From the NCBI RefSeq assembly GCF_963259705.1, contig NC_081842.1, forward strand, positions 37,351,796 to 37,415,795: a DNA stretch of 64,000 nt, in the 5' to 3' direction. This document shows positions 10,462 to 20,987 of the stretch, piece after piece. The notes below the pieces were generated by a model, which was given only the letters and a program-made list of their open reading frames with translations, did not search any database and was not told the origin of the DNA. The position numbers and the translations under genes are program-made. The stretch's first letter is position 1, and each line of letters starts with the position of its first letter. Source of the stretch: Myotis daubentonii. Taxonomy: Eukaryota > Chordata > Mammalia > Chiroptera > Vespertilionidae.

Positions 10462-10891
10462 CATGAATTCTCAACCTGTGGGTCTCAACCCTGAAAATAC
10501 ATCCTGCATATCAGATATTTACATTATGATTCATAACAGTAGCAAAATTACAGTTATGAAGTAGCAATGAAAATAATTTTATGGCCCTAACCGGTTTGGC
10601 TCAGTGGATAGAGCGTCAGCCTGCAGACTGAAAGGTCCCAGGTTCGATTCTGGTCAAGGGCATGTACCTTGGTTGCAGGCACATCCCCAGTAGGAGGTGT
10701 GCAGGAGGCAGCTGATCAATGTTTCTCTCTCATCGATGTTTCTAACTCTCTATCCCTCTCCCTTCCACTCTGTAAAAAATCAATAAAATATATTTAAAAA
10801 AAGAAAAGAAAATAATTTTATGGTTGAGGGTCACCACAACATGAGGAACTGTATTAAAGGGTTGCGGCATTAGGGAGGTTGAGAACCACTG
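10462..10891 (+). mobile_element. SPIN/URR1-type hAT MITE, split by a SINE
   Basis: The left end TTCTCAACCTGTGGGTCTCA and the right end GGAGGTTGAGAACCACTG are hAT-Charlie-type terminal repeats. The interior (CATCCTGCATATCAGATATT, ACAGTAGCAAAATTACAGTT) resembles the rodent URR1 type, whereas the last 80 bases, starting GTCACCACAACATGAGGAAC, are nearly the same as the SPIN copy at 27753-27976. Removing the SINE at 10585-10807 plus one duplicate restores a continuous element. No 8-bp duplication is visible. Confidence 0.85.
10585..10807 (+). mobile_element. Ves SINE with exact 16-bp TSD
   Basis: Sense SINE starting CCCTAACCGGTTTGGCTCAG and ending in an A-rich tail. The duplication GAAAATAATTTTATGG is exact at 10569-10584 and 10808-10823, so this is a relatively young insertion into the hAT element. 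The head retains A- and B-box-like sequence (GTTCGATTCTGG). Confidence 0.96.
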
Positions 10892-11587
10892 CTAAGGGTA
10901 AGAATTACCACCCCCGGTTCAAATTGTACCAGGTTGCTGGGGATCAATAAATATTTGTTGAGTTGAAAATCTCATTTTTGAAAGGCTTTCAAAATAATCT
11001 GTCCTTTAGAGCTTTAGGCCCTTGTATCTGACTTAGCTTTTTCTTCAACTTTCTAAAATCTCATTTACTGGGGTTTAGAAGCACATTTGACATCTTTGGA
11101 TATCACACAATCTAAGGTGACTTGGGCACTTTATCCTCGGTCTCTCTCTCTCTCCCTCTCTCTCTCTCTCTCAATACAAAGTAGCAGTTCATCTGGTTAT
11201 TTCCTTTATCCTATAAGAGATAGAAATTCTCAGAAAAACAAGTTACTAATTTATCAGATGCTTTGCTTTGAGACTCCCACAGATGCCCTGGGAGCTGAAG
11301 CCCCCTTTATCACTGTTATACCTTGCTTGTGCCAATTTTGTGTTTTGTTAAGGGAATGTGAAGTTACAACATATATCCTGTTAAGGCAAGTCAATGTTGC
11401 CTTACCCTGGGCAAATGCCCTCTGACTTGGAGAGCACAGGCATTAAAGGGGCAACTTCCTTTGTTTTATTCCCTTTCTAGAACTCATCCTCAGACTCAGA
11501 TTCTAGGGTTCATATCCTTACACACTTGCCCTCATCTACTCCCTAATGAGAAAGTGAGCCTGTTCTTTCATGTATGTGTATTTTTTA
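10892..11587. other. Unassigned DNA with a CT tract
   Basis: Only a (TC)n tract at 11141-11172 is recognised. The 112-codon open frame at 11087-11425 runs through that tract (Ser-Leu repeat) and is not credible as a gene. Confidence 0.5.
11141..11172. repeat. (TC)n microsatellite
   Basis: About 16 TC units with one CCC interruption. Confidence 0.93.
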
Positions 11588-11819
11588 AGAAATTGTTTTA
11601 TTGATTACTTGATTTTATATTTTTATTGATTTCAAGGAGGAAGAGAGAGGGAGAGAGAGATAGAAACATAAATGATGAGAGAGAATCATTGATAGGCTGC
11701 CTCCTGCACCGCACACCCCACAATGGGGATTGAGCCCACAACCCTGGCATGTGCCCTGACCGGGAATCGAACCGTGACCTCCTGGTCGATGCTCAACCAC
11801 TGGGTCACACCAGCTGGGC
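11588..11819 (-). mobile_element. Ves SINE, antisense copy
   Basis: Plus strand shows the tail complement, TTTTTATTGATTTCAAGGAG, GGCTGCCTCCTGCACCGCAC, the B-box complement CGGGAATCGAACCGTGACCT and the head complement ending CACACCAGCTGGGC. It has the complete family layout. Confidence 0.93.
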
Positions 11820-12454
11820 ATCATATTCTTTCCCTTAACTATTCCTCTCATACTGTTCCCTCAAAGTGTTTTACTCCAGGTAAGTTACTTCTCCTCCTGT
11901 CCCCCTGGCTTCTTTACAAAGACCTCCTCATCTCTTGTAAATCTGCCCCAATCCAGCTTTGACTCCACCCATCCCTTTTATTGCCTAACTCCCAATTTTC
12001 AATATAGGTCATTATGGTTTTTTTCCCCAAGTTTTACTTCATTATTTCATATACAGCAATTAAACTTCTATACAACATTATCATCTTGCTGTAGAAGCCA
12101 TGTGCTCTCACTAAACATTTACAAGAAAAATTCTCAAGCCCCTATGTTTACATGAAACACATCTATTCTATACAATGCTCCCCAGAAGAGGAGAGTGTTG
12201 TATGCATCAACAGGACACAAAGACATGAGACAATAAGAGGCATTGAACAAGATGAAGTTGTTGTGGGCTGAAGGAGTCAGGCAAAGCACAGAGTGGGAAG
12301 AAAATTTGCTCTGAATCTTGAAAAGTAGCTGGGTTTGGGAAGGCAGAAAAATAAAAGTAGAGAATTCTGTGAAGGTGGGCATTTTACTATTTGTCTTCCC
12401 TGCACTTACCTGCTAACGTACTCTGTATTTTACTTCTTGTTTGCTTCTCTCTAC
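11820..12454. other. Unassigned DNA
   Basis: No repeat or gene recognised; the minus-strand open frame at 12134-12382 has no domain signature. Confidence 0.5.
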
Positions 12455-12565
12455 TAGGATGTATGTTCCACGATGCAGGGATTTTTGTTGTTAATGTCAT
12501 CGTTTTAACTTTAAAATCCTCAGCAGATGCTGGCACAGAGTAGCTACTCAAAAATATTTGTTGGC
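12455..12565 (+). mobile_element. L2 3' end
   Basis: Contains the L2 3'-end order: ACTAGGATGTATGTTCCACG, then AGATGCTGGCACAGAGTAGC, then CAAAAATATTTGTTGGCGGA. Ancient LINE tail. Confidence 0.7.
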
Positions 12566-13489
12566 GGAAGAGCGTGTGACGAGTGAAGGGAGGGATGGAT
12601 GGCTAGTAAGATCAGCCTGACATAGCAGAGGTCCAGTGGGGCTGGAGTAGAAAATGCAATCATTTGTAAGAATGTTGGATTTGAGACAAGAGAGTTTGGA
12701 GTTCGTTAAGCAGTGGGGAAGAGAGGGAACATGAGGGAGTTCCTCAACTAATTGTACCTCATATCTCCATATTTAATGTAACTACTCCAAAGAAATTGAA
12801 AAAGGAGACAGAAGTGCAGACGCAAACCTGGATCCTTCCATAGAAAAGGGTGATTTGCTGATGGGCTGGTGGGCGAGGCTGTGAGGTGGCCCTGGGCAGG
12901 CTTCTGTCTGCCGGCTGCTCCTCCAGGAGACGGAGGTCGGAGGCACAGGCTCATCAGGCGATACACTGTGTGACACCGGAACATTCTCAGGGAAAAGGTT
13001 CCCTTTCTGGACCCAAGACCTTCTCTATCATGTGTCCTTTGTCTCCATTCTCACCTCTTCTATCCTAATCCACAACTTCCATAACCTCACTTGGGGATTC
13101 CTAAAATTGTCTCTGAAGAGGTTTCTGTACTTCAAGTCTCTACCTTCCTCCTTTCTGTCTACTCCTACACCAAGCACACACATACACATACAGTCCTTCC
13201 TATCACATCAGTGATGCCACTGTCCCAAAAGGCTGCTTTAATGAGGCAGTTTTCCTTGATAAGGACCATGATAGAGTTCTAGTAAATGTCCATTTAACCC
13301 ACTTCGTCTTTAGGTCTAGCTTTCTCTCCCTTAGCTTCCCCTTCTCCCACTCTCTCCAACCCGGAATCAGTCTTTTCTATACCTGTTTGATGCTTCCATT
13401 CTAGTGAAACAGGGCTACTCATATTAACTTGGTAATACACAAATGGACCCCATATTGTCTATAGGTATCTGGCCCCTTTTATACTCTTA
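12566..13489. other. Unassigned DNA, pyrimidine-rich second half
   Basis: No gene recognised. From about 13020 the plus strand is C/T-rich, which generates several overlapping Ser/Leu-rich open frames (for example 13032-13214 and 13091-13282) that I treat as compositional. Confidence 0.5.
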
Positions 13490-13756
13490 CTAGTGGCCCA
13501 GTGCACAAAATTCGTGCACATTAAAAGGGAATTAATAGAAGAACTATTTTAATATTGCTATTTGCCCTTTCTCTATAATAGAAATGTCAGATATGAAAGA
13601 AAATTAGTAAAATGTACATGAAAATAATATATAAATTTATTAATAAATAAACAATAACAACATAATATAACAACAACAAAGACATGATATAAAAACAACA
13701 AAAACATGATATGAGAACAACATTGATGCAAACAATGACTGATAAATTGATTAAAA

Positions 13757-14011
13757 TTATTCTAGTATCTCCCTGTAAACCACATTAAGGGTGAAAACAC
13801 TTTCAGAGTGCTTGACTAATTTCCTTTGTGATGAAGTATTTACAACTTTAACTTTAACGCCACATGCTCTTTGAACTTGAGGGAAAGCAACATATAACTG
13901 ACCATCTCCAAAAACGGGTTCAGGTAGGAATATTCCTACTCTGTCTAGAGTTTGTCCTTGTGATTTATTAATAGTCATTGCAAATGCTGGCCCAGACCCG
14001 GCAGGCTGCAC
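13757..14011 (-). pseudogene. C-terminal remnant of Helitron helicase (RepHel)
   Basis: The 84-codon minus-strand frame has a PIF1-type superfamily 1 helicase tail: AFAMTINKSQGQTLDRVGI (motif V region) then GQLYVAFPQVQRACGVKVKV (motif VI region), ending YREILE. In active family members the RepHel protein nicks and unwinds DNA for rolling-circle transposition. Here everything upstream of motif V is missing, and motif VI reads VAFPQVQ where the family norm is VA(L/F)SRVR, so the conserved Ser and both Arg are lost. The stop lies about 270 bases from the element's 3' end, the normal position. It is dead, and the methionine at its start is incidental. Confidence 0.88.
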
Positions 14012-14044
14012 ACCTACCTGTCAAGGCCCGCCTCTCCACAGCGT

Positions 14045-14150
14045 CACATCAGTGCTGGGCAGGGACCACGCAGGCCGTGTCAGGTCCCAGGTCGGGGACA
14101 CACGCAGGCAGCAGCACATCAGCGCTGGGCAGGGATGCACGCAGGTGCAG
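14045..14150. repeat. Two-copy tandem repeat, 70-bp period
   Basis: CACATCAGTGCTGGGCAGGG at 14045 recurs as CACATCAGCGCTGGGCAGGG at 14115, both followed by (C/T)(C/G)CACGCAGG. This tandem pair sits in the GC-rich cargo of the large Helitron. Confidence 0.8.
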
Positions 14151-14767
14151 GTGCCTGTGGTGGCCTCCTCTGGGGCCTGTCCCTGGCCGAGCCACATGGA
14201 GGCCCTCCTGATGATGGATTGTGTGACCTTTATGATTAGAGGCCCAGGGAGGAAGCGAGGATCTTGGGGAGGCATTTTGTCCAGAGGCACACTCTCTGCA
14301 ATGAGCCGCTAGAGGAGCCCAGACAGGTGGAGGGGGTGGGTGTGCGGAATGGAGGAGCACCGCCTTTCTCTGTGATGTAAGGTGCGAGGGGTCACTGCTC
14401 TGGCCATTTCCGCACAGGAGATGCTGGACCGTCTGGCTCTGACTTCGAAGGAGGTTTTCCGGGGGGCTCTGGAGTACTCAGGTGCTCGGGAGGATTTGGG
14501 GGCTGCAGAGGACTCAGGGGCTCACAGCGCGGCAGGGAAGGGCGGTGGGGAGGCGAGGGCGGCGTGCTCAGCCTCTTGCTCTGGATCCCTGGGAAAGGTT
14601 GCTTCTCGATGGCTTAGAGGAAGCATCTTTTGGGAGAGCTGACAGTGCCGCAACCCAAACATGTTGTATCCGCCAGACTTGCCCAGGGGGAGAAGGTGCA
14701 GGTGCCTGTAGCGGCCTCCTCCAGGGGCCACCCCGGGCTGGACTGTGCGGAGGCCCTCCTGGTGATG
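14145..14767. repeat. Dispersed direct repeat inside the large Helitron
   Basis: About 75 bases starting AGGTGCAGGTGCCTGT and ending GAGGCCCTCCTG(A/G)TGATGG occur at roughly 14145-14217 and again at roughly 14692-14766, diverged by around a quarter. The second copy lies about 100 bases from the element's 5' end, so the first may be the corresponding part of a second, older Helitron 5' end captured in the middle. Confidence 0.75.
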
Positions 14768-14870
14768 GTAGTCCCCGCCTACCTGTGCCTGCTGCGCACA
14801 CAGCCTGCTGATCAGTCATTATGTGGCAGTGTCCCAACCAATTTGCATATTACCCTATTAGAAGTATAGA

Positions 14871-15278
14871 TATCTCTCCTGTTTTGCAGGGGCTAGAAAC
14901 TTGGGAACAACATTTCTCATATTTCATTGCCAGTAGGGTTTCAGATAAAATGTGGGCTATACCAATCAGATGTATTGGTGAGAGCTTTGGAAGGAAGAGA
15001 AAAGGCAACTGTCCTTGCTTTTTCCAACTGTCCTTGCTTTCCTCTGTCCAAAGGTGATGGACAACCTTTGTCATTCCACTTCCCTGGGACTCAGGGATAT
15101 GAAGTCAGCAGGGTTTCTAGCAGCCCCAGACTCTGGGAGGCAGAAGCTCTTTCAGGCTTTGTGGAAGGATATGGCAGGCACCATCCTGCTCCCCAGGGAA
15201 GATATAGAGGGGACAGATAAGTCAGAGTGGAAATAAGCTTTTATTAACACACTTTTATGCCTCTATTTGCCCTTCATT
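14871..15278. other. Unassigned DNA
   Basis: No gene. A short imperfect tandem (CAACTGTCCTTGCTTT at about 15007 and AACTGTCCTTGCTTTC at about 15028) is the only structure noted. Confidence 0.5.
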
Positions 15279-15472
15279 AATTTTTTTTCAAATATATTTT
15301 TATTGATTTCAGAGAGGAATGGAGAGGGAGAGAGATAGAAACATCAGTGATGAGAGTCATTGATTGGCTGCCTCCTCCACACCTATTACCGGGCATGAGC
15401 CCTGACCGGGAATTGAACTGGGACCTCCTGGAATATAGGTTGACGCTCAGTCACTGAGCCACGTCTCTGAGC
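15279..15472 (-). mobile_element. Ves SINE, antisense copy
   Basis: TTTTTATTGATTTCAGAGAG, GGCTGCCTCCTCCACACCTA and the head complement CAGTCACTGAGCCACGTC are present in order; part of the middle (between the CTCCACACC and GAGCCCTGACC blocks) is shortened relative to full-length copies. Confidence 0.9.
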
Positions 15473-16235
15473 CATTTTAATTTTTTACTGTAAGCAACCT
15501 AGCACAGCAACTTAGAGGACACCAAGGTTTTTAAAATAGTAAATAGGTGTTGACTATCAGACCAGGAGACTTTTGTTTTCGTTTTTGTTTTTATGTCACC
15601 ACATTTATCTATAACTCAAGACAGCTGGCATTTTAGTAAGGATAATAAGATATTATAATTGGGACTTAAGAGATAATTAATGCTTTTAAGAGAATAATCA
15701 AATGCTTTTAAAATCATCTTAGAGTGATGTTTCTGTTCTATTTTTCTCATTTGATTTTGTATAAATACCATATAATAGGGATTTCAGGGTATTATGTAAT
15801 ACACATTGATCTGAATGGAAAGTTAAGGAGGGATACGTTAGATTCTTATAGGGATATGTTAGGAAATGTTTATAAAATGTTTGACTCTACACACCTAAAG
15901 TGGGAAAGAGAAATAATTTTCCAGATAATTTGGGTTAAAATTCACTGATAGATATAACTAGATGTTCAGAGAGGTCTTCAAGGGCTTTCAAAATTTATTC
16001 TCAAACTTTGCTGTCTTTTTATTAAAAAATTGAAGTTAAAAATGGAAATTTATTATCAAGTACAAAAATATATATATGAGTGCATTTACATTACAAGAAT
16101 TTGAAAGAATACTGCCCCTGATGGTGTTTCTCTTCTCTGGGAAATAAGGCCCTTTGCACGTTGACCCTTGCTGCCATCTTGCTCCCCAGCTCCTTCCACC
16201 AACTAGGTTAGGCCACTGTTCCTTTTATTGTAACA
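15473..16235. other. AT-rich unassigned DNA
   Basis: No recognised repeat; the 74-codon frame at 15724-15948 shows no family signature. Confidence 0.5.
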
Positions 16236-16505
16236 CTAGAGGCCCAGTGCAAGAATTCATGCATGGGTGGGTTCTGGCTGATCCCCCCGCAATCGGAGCC
16301 AATTGGGTCCAGCCGGCCAGGGGGAGGGGAGAAGGGAGGTTGGCCAGCTGGTCCTGCCCCCAATCAGGTGGGGGGGACAATCAGGGCAGAGAGGGCCAGG
16401 GGGAGGGGCCGTGGGCAGTTAGTGGGCTGGCCCCACCCCCTCATCGAATTCCTGGTAGAACTGGTTGAGGGGATAATTTGCATATTAGCCTTTTATTATA
16501 TAGGA
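16236..16505 (-). mobile_element. Nonautonomous Helitron
   Basis: Plus strand runs A|CTAGAGGCCCAGTGC with the hairpin GCAAGAATTCATGC, a GC-rich interior, then CTTTTATTATATAGGA|T. Reverse-orientation HeliBat-type element of 270 bp at a canonical A|T target. Open frames spanning it are G-rich read-through. Confidence 0.95.
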
Positions 16506-16802
16506 TTGTTAATTAGAGTTTGTAATGATTTTTTTGTTGGTAACTTTTTGAATGTTTTATAACCTTAATTAAATCTTTAATGCCTTGTAGGCTGATACTA
16601 AAAGATGAAAAGTAAGAAATAGCATGTATGTTATCATGACTATGTAGATATTGTTCACTGCAGAGATAAACAGGGCAATGTATTTCCTTCTTTACTGTTC
16701 CAATGTCACAACACTGTTAATAGGCAGAATATTACAGTGAATTCTTCATATTTCAATCTACCAGTTGCTCAAAGTCATGCCACATTAAAAAATAGTAATG
16801 TG
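16506..16802. other. AT-rich unassigned DNA
   Basis: No gene or repeat recognised. Confidence 0.5.
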
Positions 16803-17015
16803 ATGCCCTGGCCAGGGTTGCTCAGTAGTTAGAGCATAGGTCTACACACTGAAGGATCATTGGTTTGATTCTGGTGAAGGGTATGTACCTGGGTTGCAGG
16901 TTGATCCTAGCCTGGTCCAGGCCAGTGTGGGAGGCAACCAATAGAAGCATCTCTTTCACATCGATGTCTCTCTCTTTCTCTCTCTCAGCATGTCCTCAGA
17001 TGAGGATTAAAAAAA
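16803..17015 (+). mobile_element. Ves SINE, diverged copy
   Basis: Sense copy with a degraded head (CCTGGCCAGGGTTGCTCAGT), a B-box-like GGTTTGATTCTGG, a GGAGGCAACCAATAGAAGCA block and a CT-rich segment. Divergence suggests an older subfamily. Confidence 0.88.
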
Positions 17016-17059
17016 TACACCTTTGCAACTGATTTGCAAAATACCCATATTGTTTATTC

Positions 17060-17165
17060 GTATTTAGGTATATTTATTGAATGCATACCCAGAACCAGGC
17101 TTTGTAAATAAAATGAGAATACAGGAGACCCACTCTCTGCCCTCATGGGGCTTGGCAATAATCCC
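17060..17165 (-). mobile_element. L2 3' end, antisense
   Basis: TATTTATTGAATGCATACCC then CCAGGCTTTGTAAATA and TCTCTGCCCTCATGGGGCTT are the complement order of an L2 3' end. Confidence 0.65.
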
Positions 17166-17184
17166 ATAAAGGAGGCCATGCAGG

Positions 17185-17400
17185 GAATTATTAAGGGTAT
17201 GGTTTTAGGGTCAGATGCCCTGAATTTGAATCCTGACTCTGCCTGTCGCTAGCTGAGTAACCTTAAGCAAGTTAATTAACCTTTCAGTGCTTTATTTTCT
17301 CATCAAGAAAACTAAGAGTAAATGAGTTAATACATGTACAATTTTTAGCACAGGGCTTGACATACAGTAAGCACCCAGCGAATAATTAGTTATTATCACT
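17185..17400 (+). mobile_element. MIR SINE
   Basis: Near full-length sense MIR: CCCTGAATTTGAATCCTGAC, GCTAGCTGAGTAACCTTAAG, TTCTCATCAAGAAAACTAAG and GCACAGGGCTTGACATACAG in the consensus order. Confidence 0.9.
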
Positions 17401-19311
17401 ATTGGGACCAGGGGCCTGGAAAACACCCAGGTGCTTTAAGGGCATACAGAGCTATACTCTCAAAACATGGATCCAACATCACCGACTCCCACCACAGCCC
17501 AGCACTTTGCCTCAGCATGGTGTACTCACCATTAGAAAACGAGCAGAAAAGTCCTGAGGCAGTAAGAAGCAGGGGTTATGAAAAGTACCTTCTGTTGTCA
17601 TCCCTCTATTTTTAATGTTTAATATTTAATGTTCCAGAGCATCTGACTTAACAAAAGAGAATAACCTATTTTTGAATGGCCTATAAAAGAGTGATAAGTC
17701 TAGTTTATGGATTCTGAAATTCTTAGGTTAAGAATATATTATGAGAACTTTGTATATTTAGTTTATGGATACATTGCATGTATAAACATATGCTTACTAT
17801 TGCTTAGATATACACCAATATAAATGGGACACTTTCTGAAGAGGGTGTCATATTTGTTCTGTTCCCTGAACTTAACATTTATCGGTTATATTAAATTAAA
17901 TATAACCAAGATCACAGAACAACCCAGTAGCAGAGATGAGATTAGAATCATGAAATCAGCAAATGCTCTTTCCATCACAACCCTGTCTCATAAAAGAAAT
18001 AACCACCTTTGACTTACTAGACTCCAGTCTACACAGAAGAGATAGTAATATATTACACATGCACACATTTTTATTGCTAGACCTTATTACCTTATCTTCA
18101 ATGGAGGTTTCAGTATTTTCTCAGTAAACACACACCACTTTCTTTGTATTCCACTATAGCTAAATTAGTAATAAACACTGTACAAGGCAAGACCTTTGGT
18201 AGAACTATAGATGTAATATTAAGTCAATTACAGAATCCCATTTCTTTCCTCCTATAAAAAACTATTTCACATTTGTATTATTATAGCCCCTTCTAACCAC
18301 CAGTCACCTCCCTAAGAGAAAAAAAAGACCTAACATTTATTGGATGCAAACATTTATATGCTAGGAACTATGGGAAGAGTCTCCACATAACCATACACAT
18401 TCAACAAGTACACCATTAATTTAAATATACACATTATGTATTTGATTGCTGTTTTCTAGGACACACACACACACACACACACACAAGTATATCAAGGAAA
18501 AACACCTGCAACCTCATCACCTTTATTCTTGTTTGGGCTCAACATTGGTTTTGTAGAATTGCTGAACTATAACATGTTGCCTCCAAAGCCATGACACCTC
18601 TGGATTTGTATGTGAGTGTGTTGTATGTATATGGCGATTATAATCAATATGTGATTGTTGACGAAGTATGTGAAAAGTGGTTAGCAAACTTTTGAAAAGA
18701 GTCCTATGATCTCATTGCCTCCGGGTGAGAAAAAACCCTTCACTGGGAAAACCACTGTCAATGTAGGGATGTATATTCTTCATATTTTTTCTATGTATGT
18801 ATGTACATATGTATATTGAGAATATATTTCCATGTCTAAAGTATACATCCACATCATCTTTGTTAAAGGCCACATATTTTCTCCTTGTGCTATAACTATG
18901 TGTTATAACTTACGCATCTTGTTGGCCAATTAAGTTGTTTCCAACTTCCCACTGTCACAACGCTAGTGGGATTGCTGACTCCGATCCTTCAGAAGGGATG
19001 CTAGGACTCTGAGGTAAAATTTCTCAGGCTCAGCCCATGGTCCCTTCATTCTTCTCATCCTCAAGCATAGTCACATGGGAGAAACATGGATATGGGAATC
19101 CATGGGATGTGGATTCCAATCTCAATTCTAGTGACTAATTAGAATACTTACCATGCATGGCATATGGATCGTTGTAGTTCAACTCAATTCTGATTACTAA
19201 TTAATTTTGTTAAAGCCATTTTTCAGATAGTCTGCAAAATGAGGGGACTGGGCTAAAAGTGAGGTGCAACAGGTCAGCTGATCATCTGAATTACCTGACA
19301 AATTTTATATA
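17401..19311. other. Unassigned DNA, possible old LINE at 18540-19050
   Basis: Contains a (CA)n tract at 18461-18484. The stretch about 18700-19030, with GGCCAATTAAGTTGTTTCCA and GCTAGTGGGATTGCTGAC, has the style of an old LINE 3' region in antisense, but I cannot assign it. Nothing coding recognised. Confidence 0.4.
18461..18484. repeat. (CA)n microsatellite
   Basis: Twelve CA units. Confidence 0.95.
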
Positions 19312-19439
19312 TAGGGTGTCCCAAAATAATATATACACACTTTAACAGCTGATAGCTTAAATGAACATGAAATGTATTTTAATAAACACTTCCTTTATAA
19401 TTACTCAAAGTGCGTGTATACATTTTTGGGGACACCCTG
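19312..19439. mobile_element. Mariner-type MITE with TA duplication
   Basis: Terminal inverted repeats TAGGGTGTCCCAAAATAATA at the left and, as reverse complement of the right end, CAGGGTGTCCCCAAAAATGT; both continue into TATACACRC. TA dinucleotides at 19310-19311 and 19440-19441 are the target duplication. Length is 128 bp with no coding capacity; the interior is AT-rich. Confidence 0.9.
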
Positions 19440-19441
19440 TA

Positions 19442-20849
19442 TATGTTCCTGGGTTTTGACTTGTAACTATTGAATCTAAACTTGGGAATCTGCATTTTCA
19501 AAAATTCCCCAAGTGCCTCTGATGCATTGCAGGCTGGGACGCACTGGACCAGGTCACCTCTCAGGTCATTCATCCTTTCTGTCCCCATCCTTAGCCCCCC
19601 AGGCCCCACGCTGTTTCCCTGCAGCCCAGGCAGCTTGTGTATAATAGCACAGGGAAAAACAAAGGGGGATTAAGTTCAAAACAAAACTCCTGAATCATTT
19701 TTAAAAAGCAAATTAAAACCAAGATAATAAAATAATCTCACTTCTACTTCTCATTAGCTTACCTGTTGTTTAATTTATTAAAATGGTGGCCTTTAAAAGT
19801 TATGTTTTACTCTTTTTCAAAGCCTGATTAAGGTTTTTCTGGTTCAAACAGATGCCATCTGACAAATGGCAAGTAGGGTGTTTAGATTATAATTGAGAAG
19901 TCCAGAGTCACTTGCAGTTCTGAAAATCTATGGTTTTATTTCAGACAGTCTTATAGACGCTAGAAAACTATACACACAGTTGGCAGGTCCAACTCTCTAT
20001 CTCTGTGGGGAACATGCTAACATAAAAGGTACATGGAAATGCAGCTATTTCTGGGAGAGTAAAACATACTGATTCAAAGGTACAGTAAGTAAACCAATTA
20101 TAATTTAGAACACGGGGTTTATCTAAGATCTGTTTTCAGCTGGTTTTAAATATCAATTCAATGGAGCTAATATAGAAGGCTTAGAAATCATGTAGTATTT
20201 TTATGTTTCATAAATAAGTGTAGGACAAATATTTTTAACTTACCTCAGTTTCTTATTAATCTTTACATCTTCCACATAAAAGGAATAAAGTTAGTGATTC
20301 AGAGAGGAAATTTATCGAGTCTGTATTATATTTTTAAAATAAATAGAAATGGAATTTAACTTTTCTTTATGACTACAATAAAAATGAAGATTATATCTAA
20401 TAATGTTTAAAAGAAAAAAAGAGAAAACAAGGATTTTTGAGACCTAAAAATGGATAATCTTAAGTGAAGAAATCTTTATTACTTCAATTTTTCAATTAAG
20501 ATACATTTAGCTATGAGAGTCTAATAAAAATATGAGCCTTTCTATTCAGAGATCATACTACTACCATCATATCTACATTTCCAGTGAATACTTAACAATG
20601 AAAATAAATTAACACTTTCTATCAAATATCAGCCCTGCAATGGATGGTTATAATTGCTCAATATTCTCCTCTGCACTCTAACTCCAATTTATGTCACTGA
20701 TGCAATAAACCATTTGGCCCAGAATTAGTAACATGATGAAATCAAACTATTCTAGACTTTTAAAGTGCTACCTTGTTTTCTGCATTGTACTTTACTTAAA
20801 ATGTAATAGCCCAGAACTGACACCAAAGGTTGCTATCACTGAGAGGCAT
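19442..20849. other. AT-rich unassigned DNA
   Basis: No gene or named repeat recognised over this stretch. Confidence 0.5.
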
Positions 20850-20987
20850 GTATCTATAGTTTCAATAACAAAGCTGGCATTAAATATAAAATCATTAATA
20901 ATACTGTTCAGCAAAGAAAGTATCATTAGAATAACTCCAGGGCTCCAATTTAAACTTACATAACAAAAAGAACCTTGAATTGGAATT
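20850..20987 (+). repeat. Diverged direct repeat, copy A
   Basis: Shares about 75% identity by eye with 22336-22456: both run (G)(T/A)ATCTATAG(T/C)TTCAATA, then ATAACTCC(A/T)(G)GGCTCCAA(T/C)TTAAA, then ACCTTG(A/G)ATTGGA. Could be two copies of an unnamed old repeat or an ancient local duplication. Confidence 0.6.

Larger units (their letters stand above)
13490..14870 (-). mobile_element. Large Helitron with helicase remnant and GC-rich cargo
   Basis: On the minus strand the element starts TCTATACTTCTAATAGGG and ends CTAG, with a 3' hairpin seen on the plus strand as GTGCACAAAATTCGTGCAC. Host A (13489) and T (14871) flank it. From 5' to 3' (minus) it has a terminal segment, GC-rich cargo (about 14020-14770) and an AT-rich 3' part (13490-13980) with the last part of a Helitron helicase. 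Most of the Rep-helicase protein is gone, so it is nonautonomous. At about 1.4 kb it is much longer than the other copies here. The A/T-rich and GC-rich halves differ sharply in composition, as expected for a composite element. Confidence 0.93.

Noticed and set aside
10585..10660. tRNA-like sequences with A and B boxes
   Set aside because: They are the heads of Ves SINEs (followed by SINE body and A tail, with target duplications), not tRNA genes.
14021..14837. Pro/Arg-rich open frames in the Helitron cargo
   Set aside because: GC-rich composition keeps several frames open on both strands at once; no domain recognised, so I list the region only as possible captured DNA.
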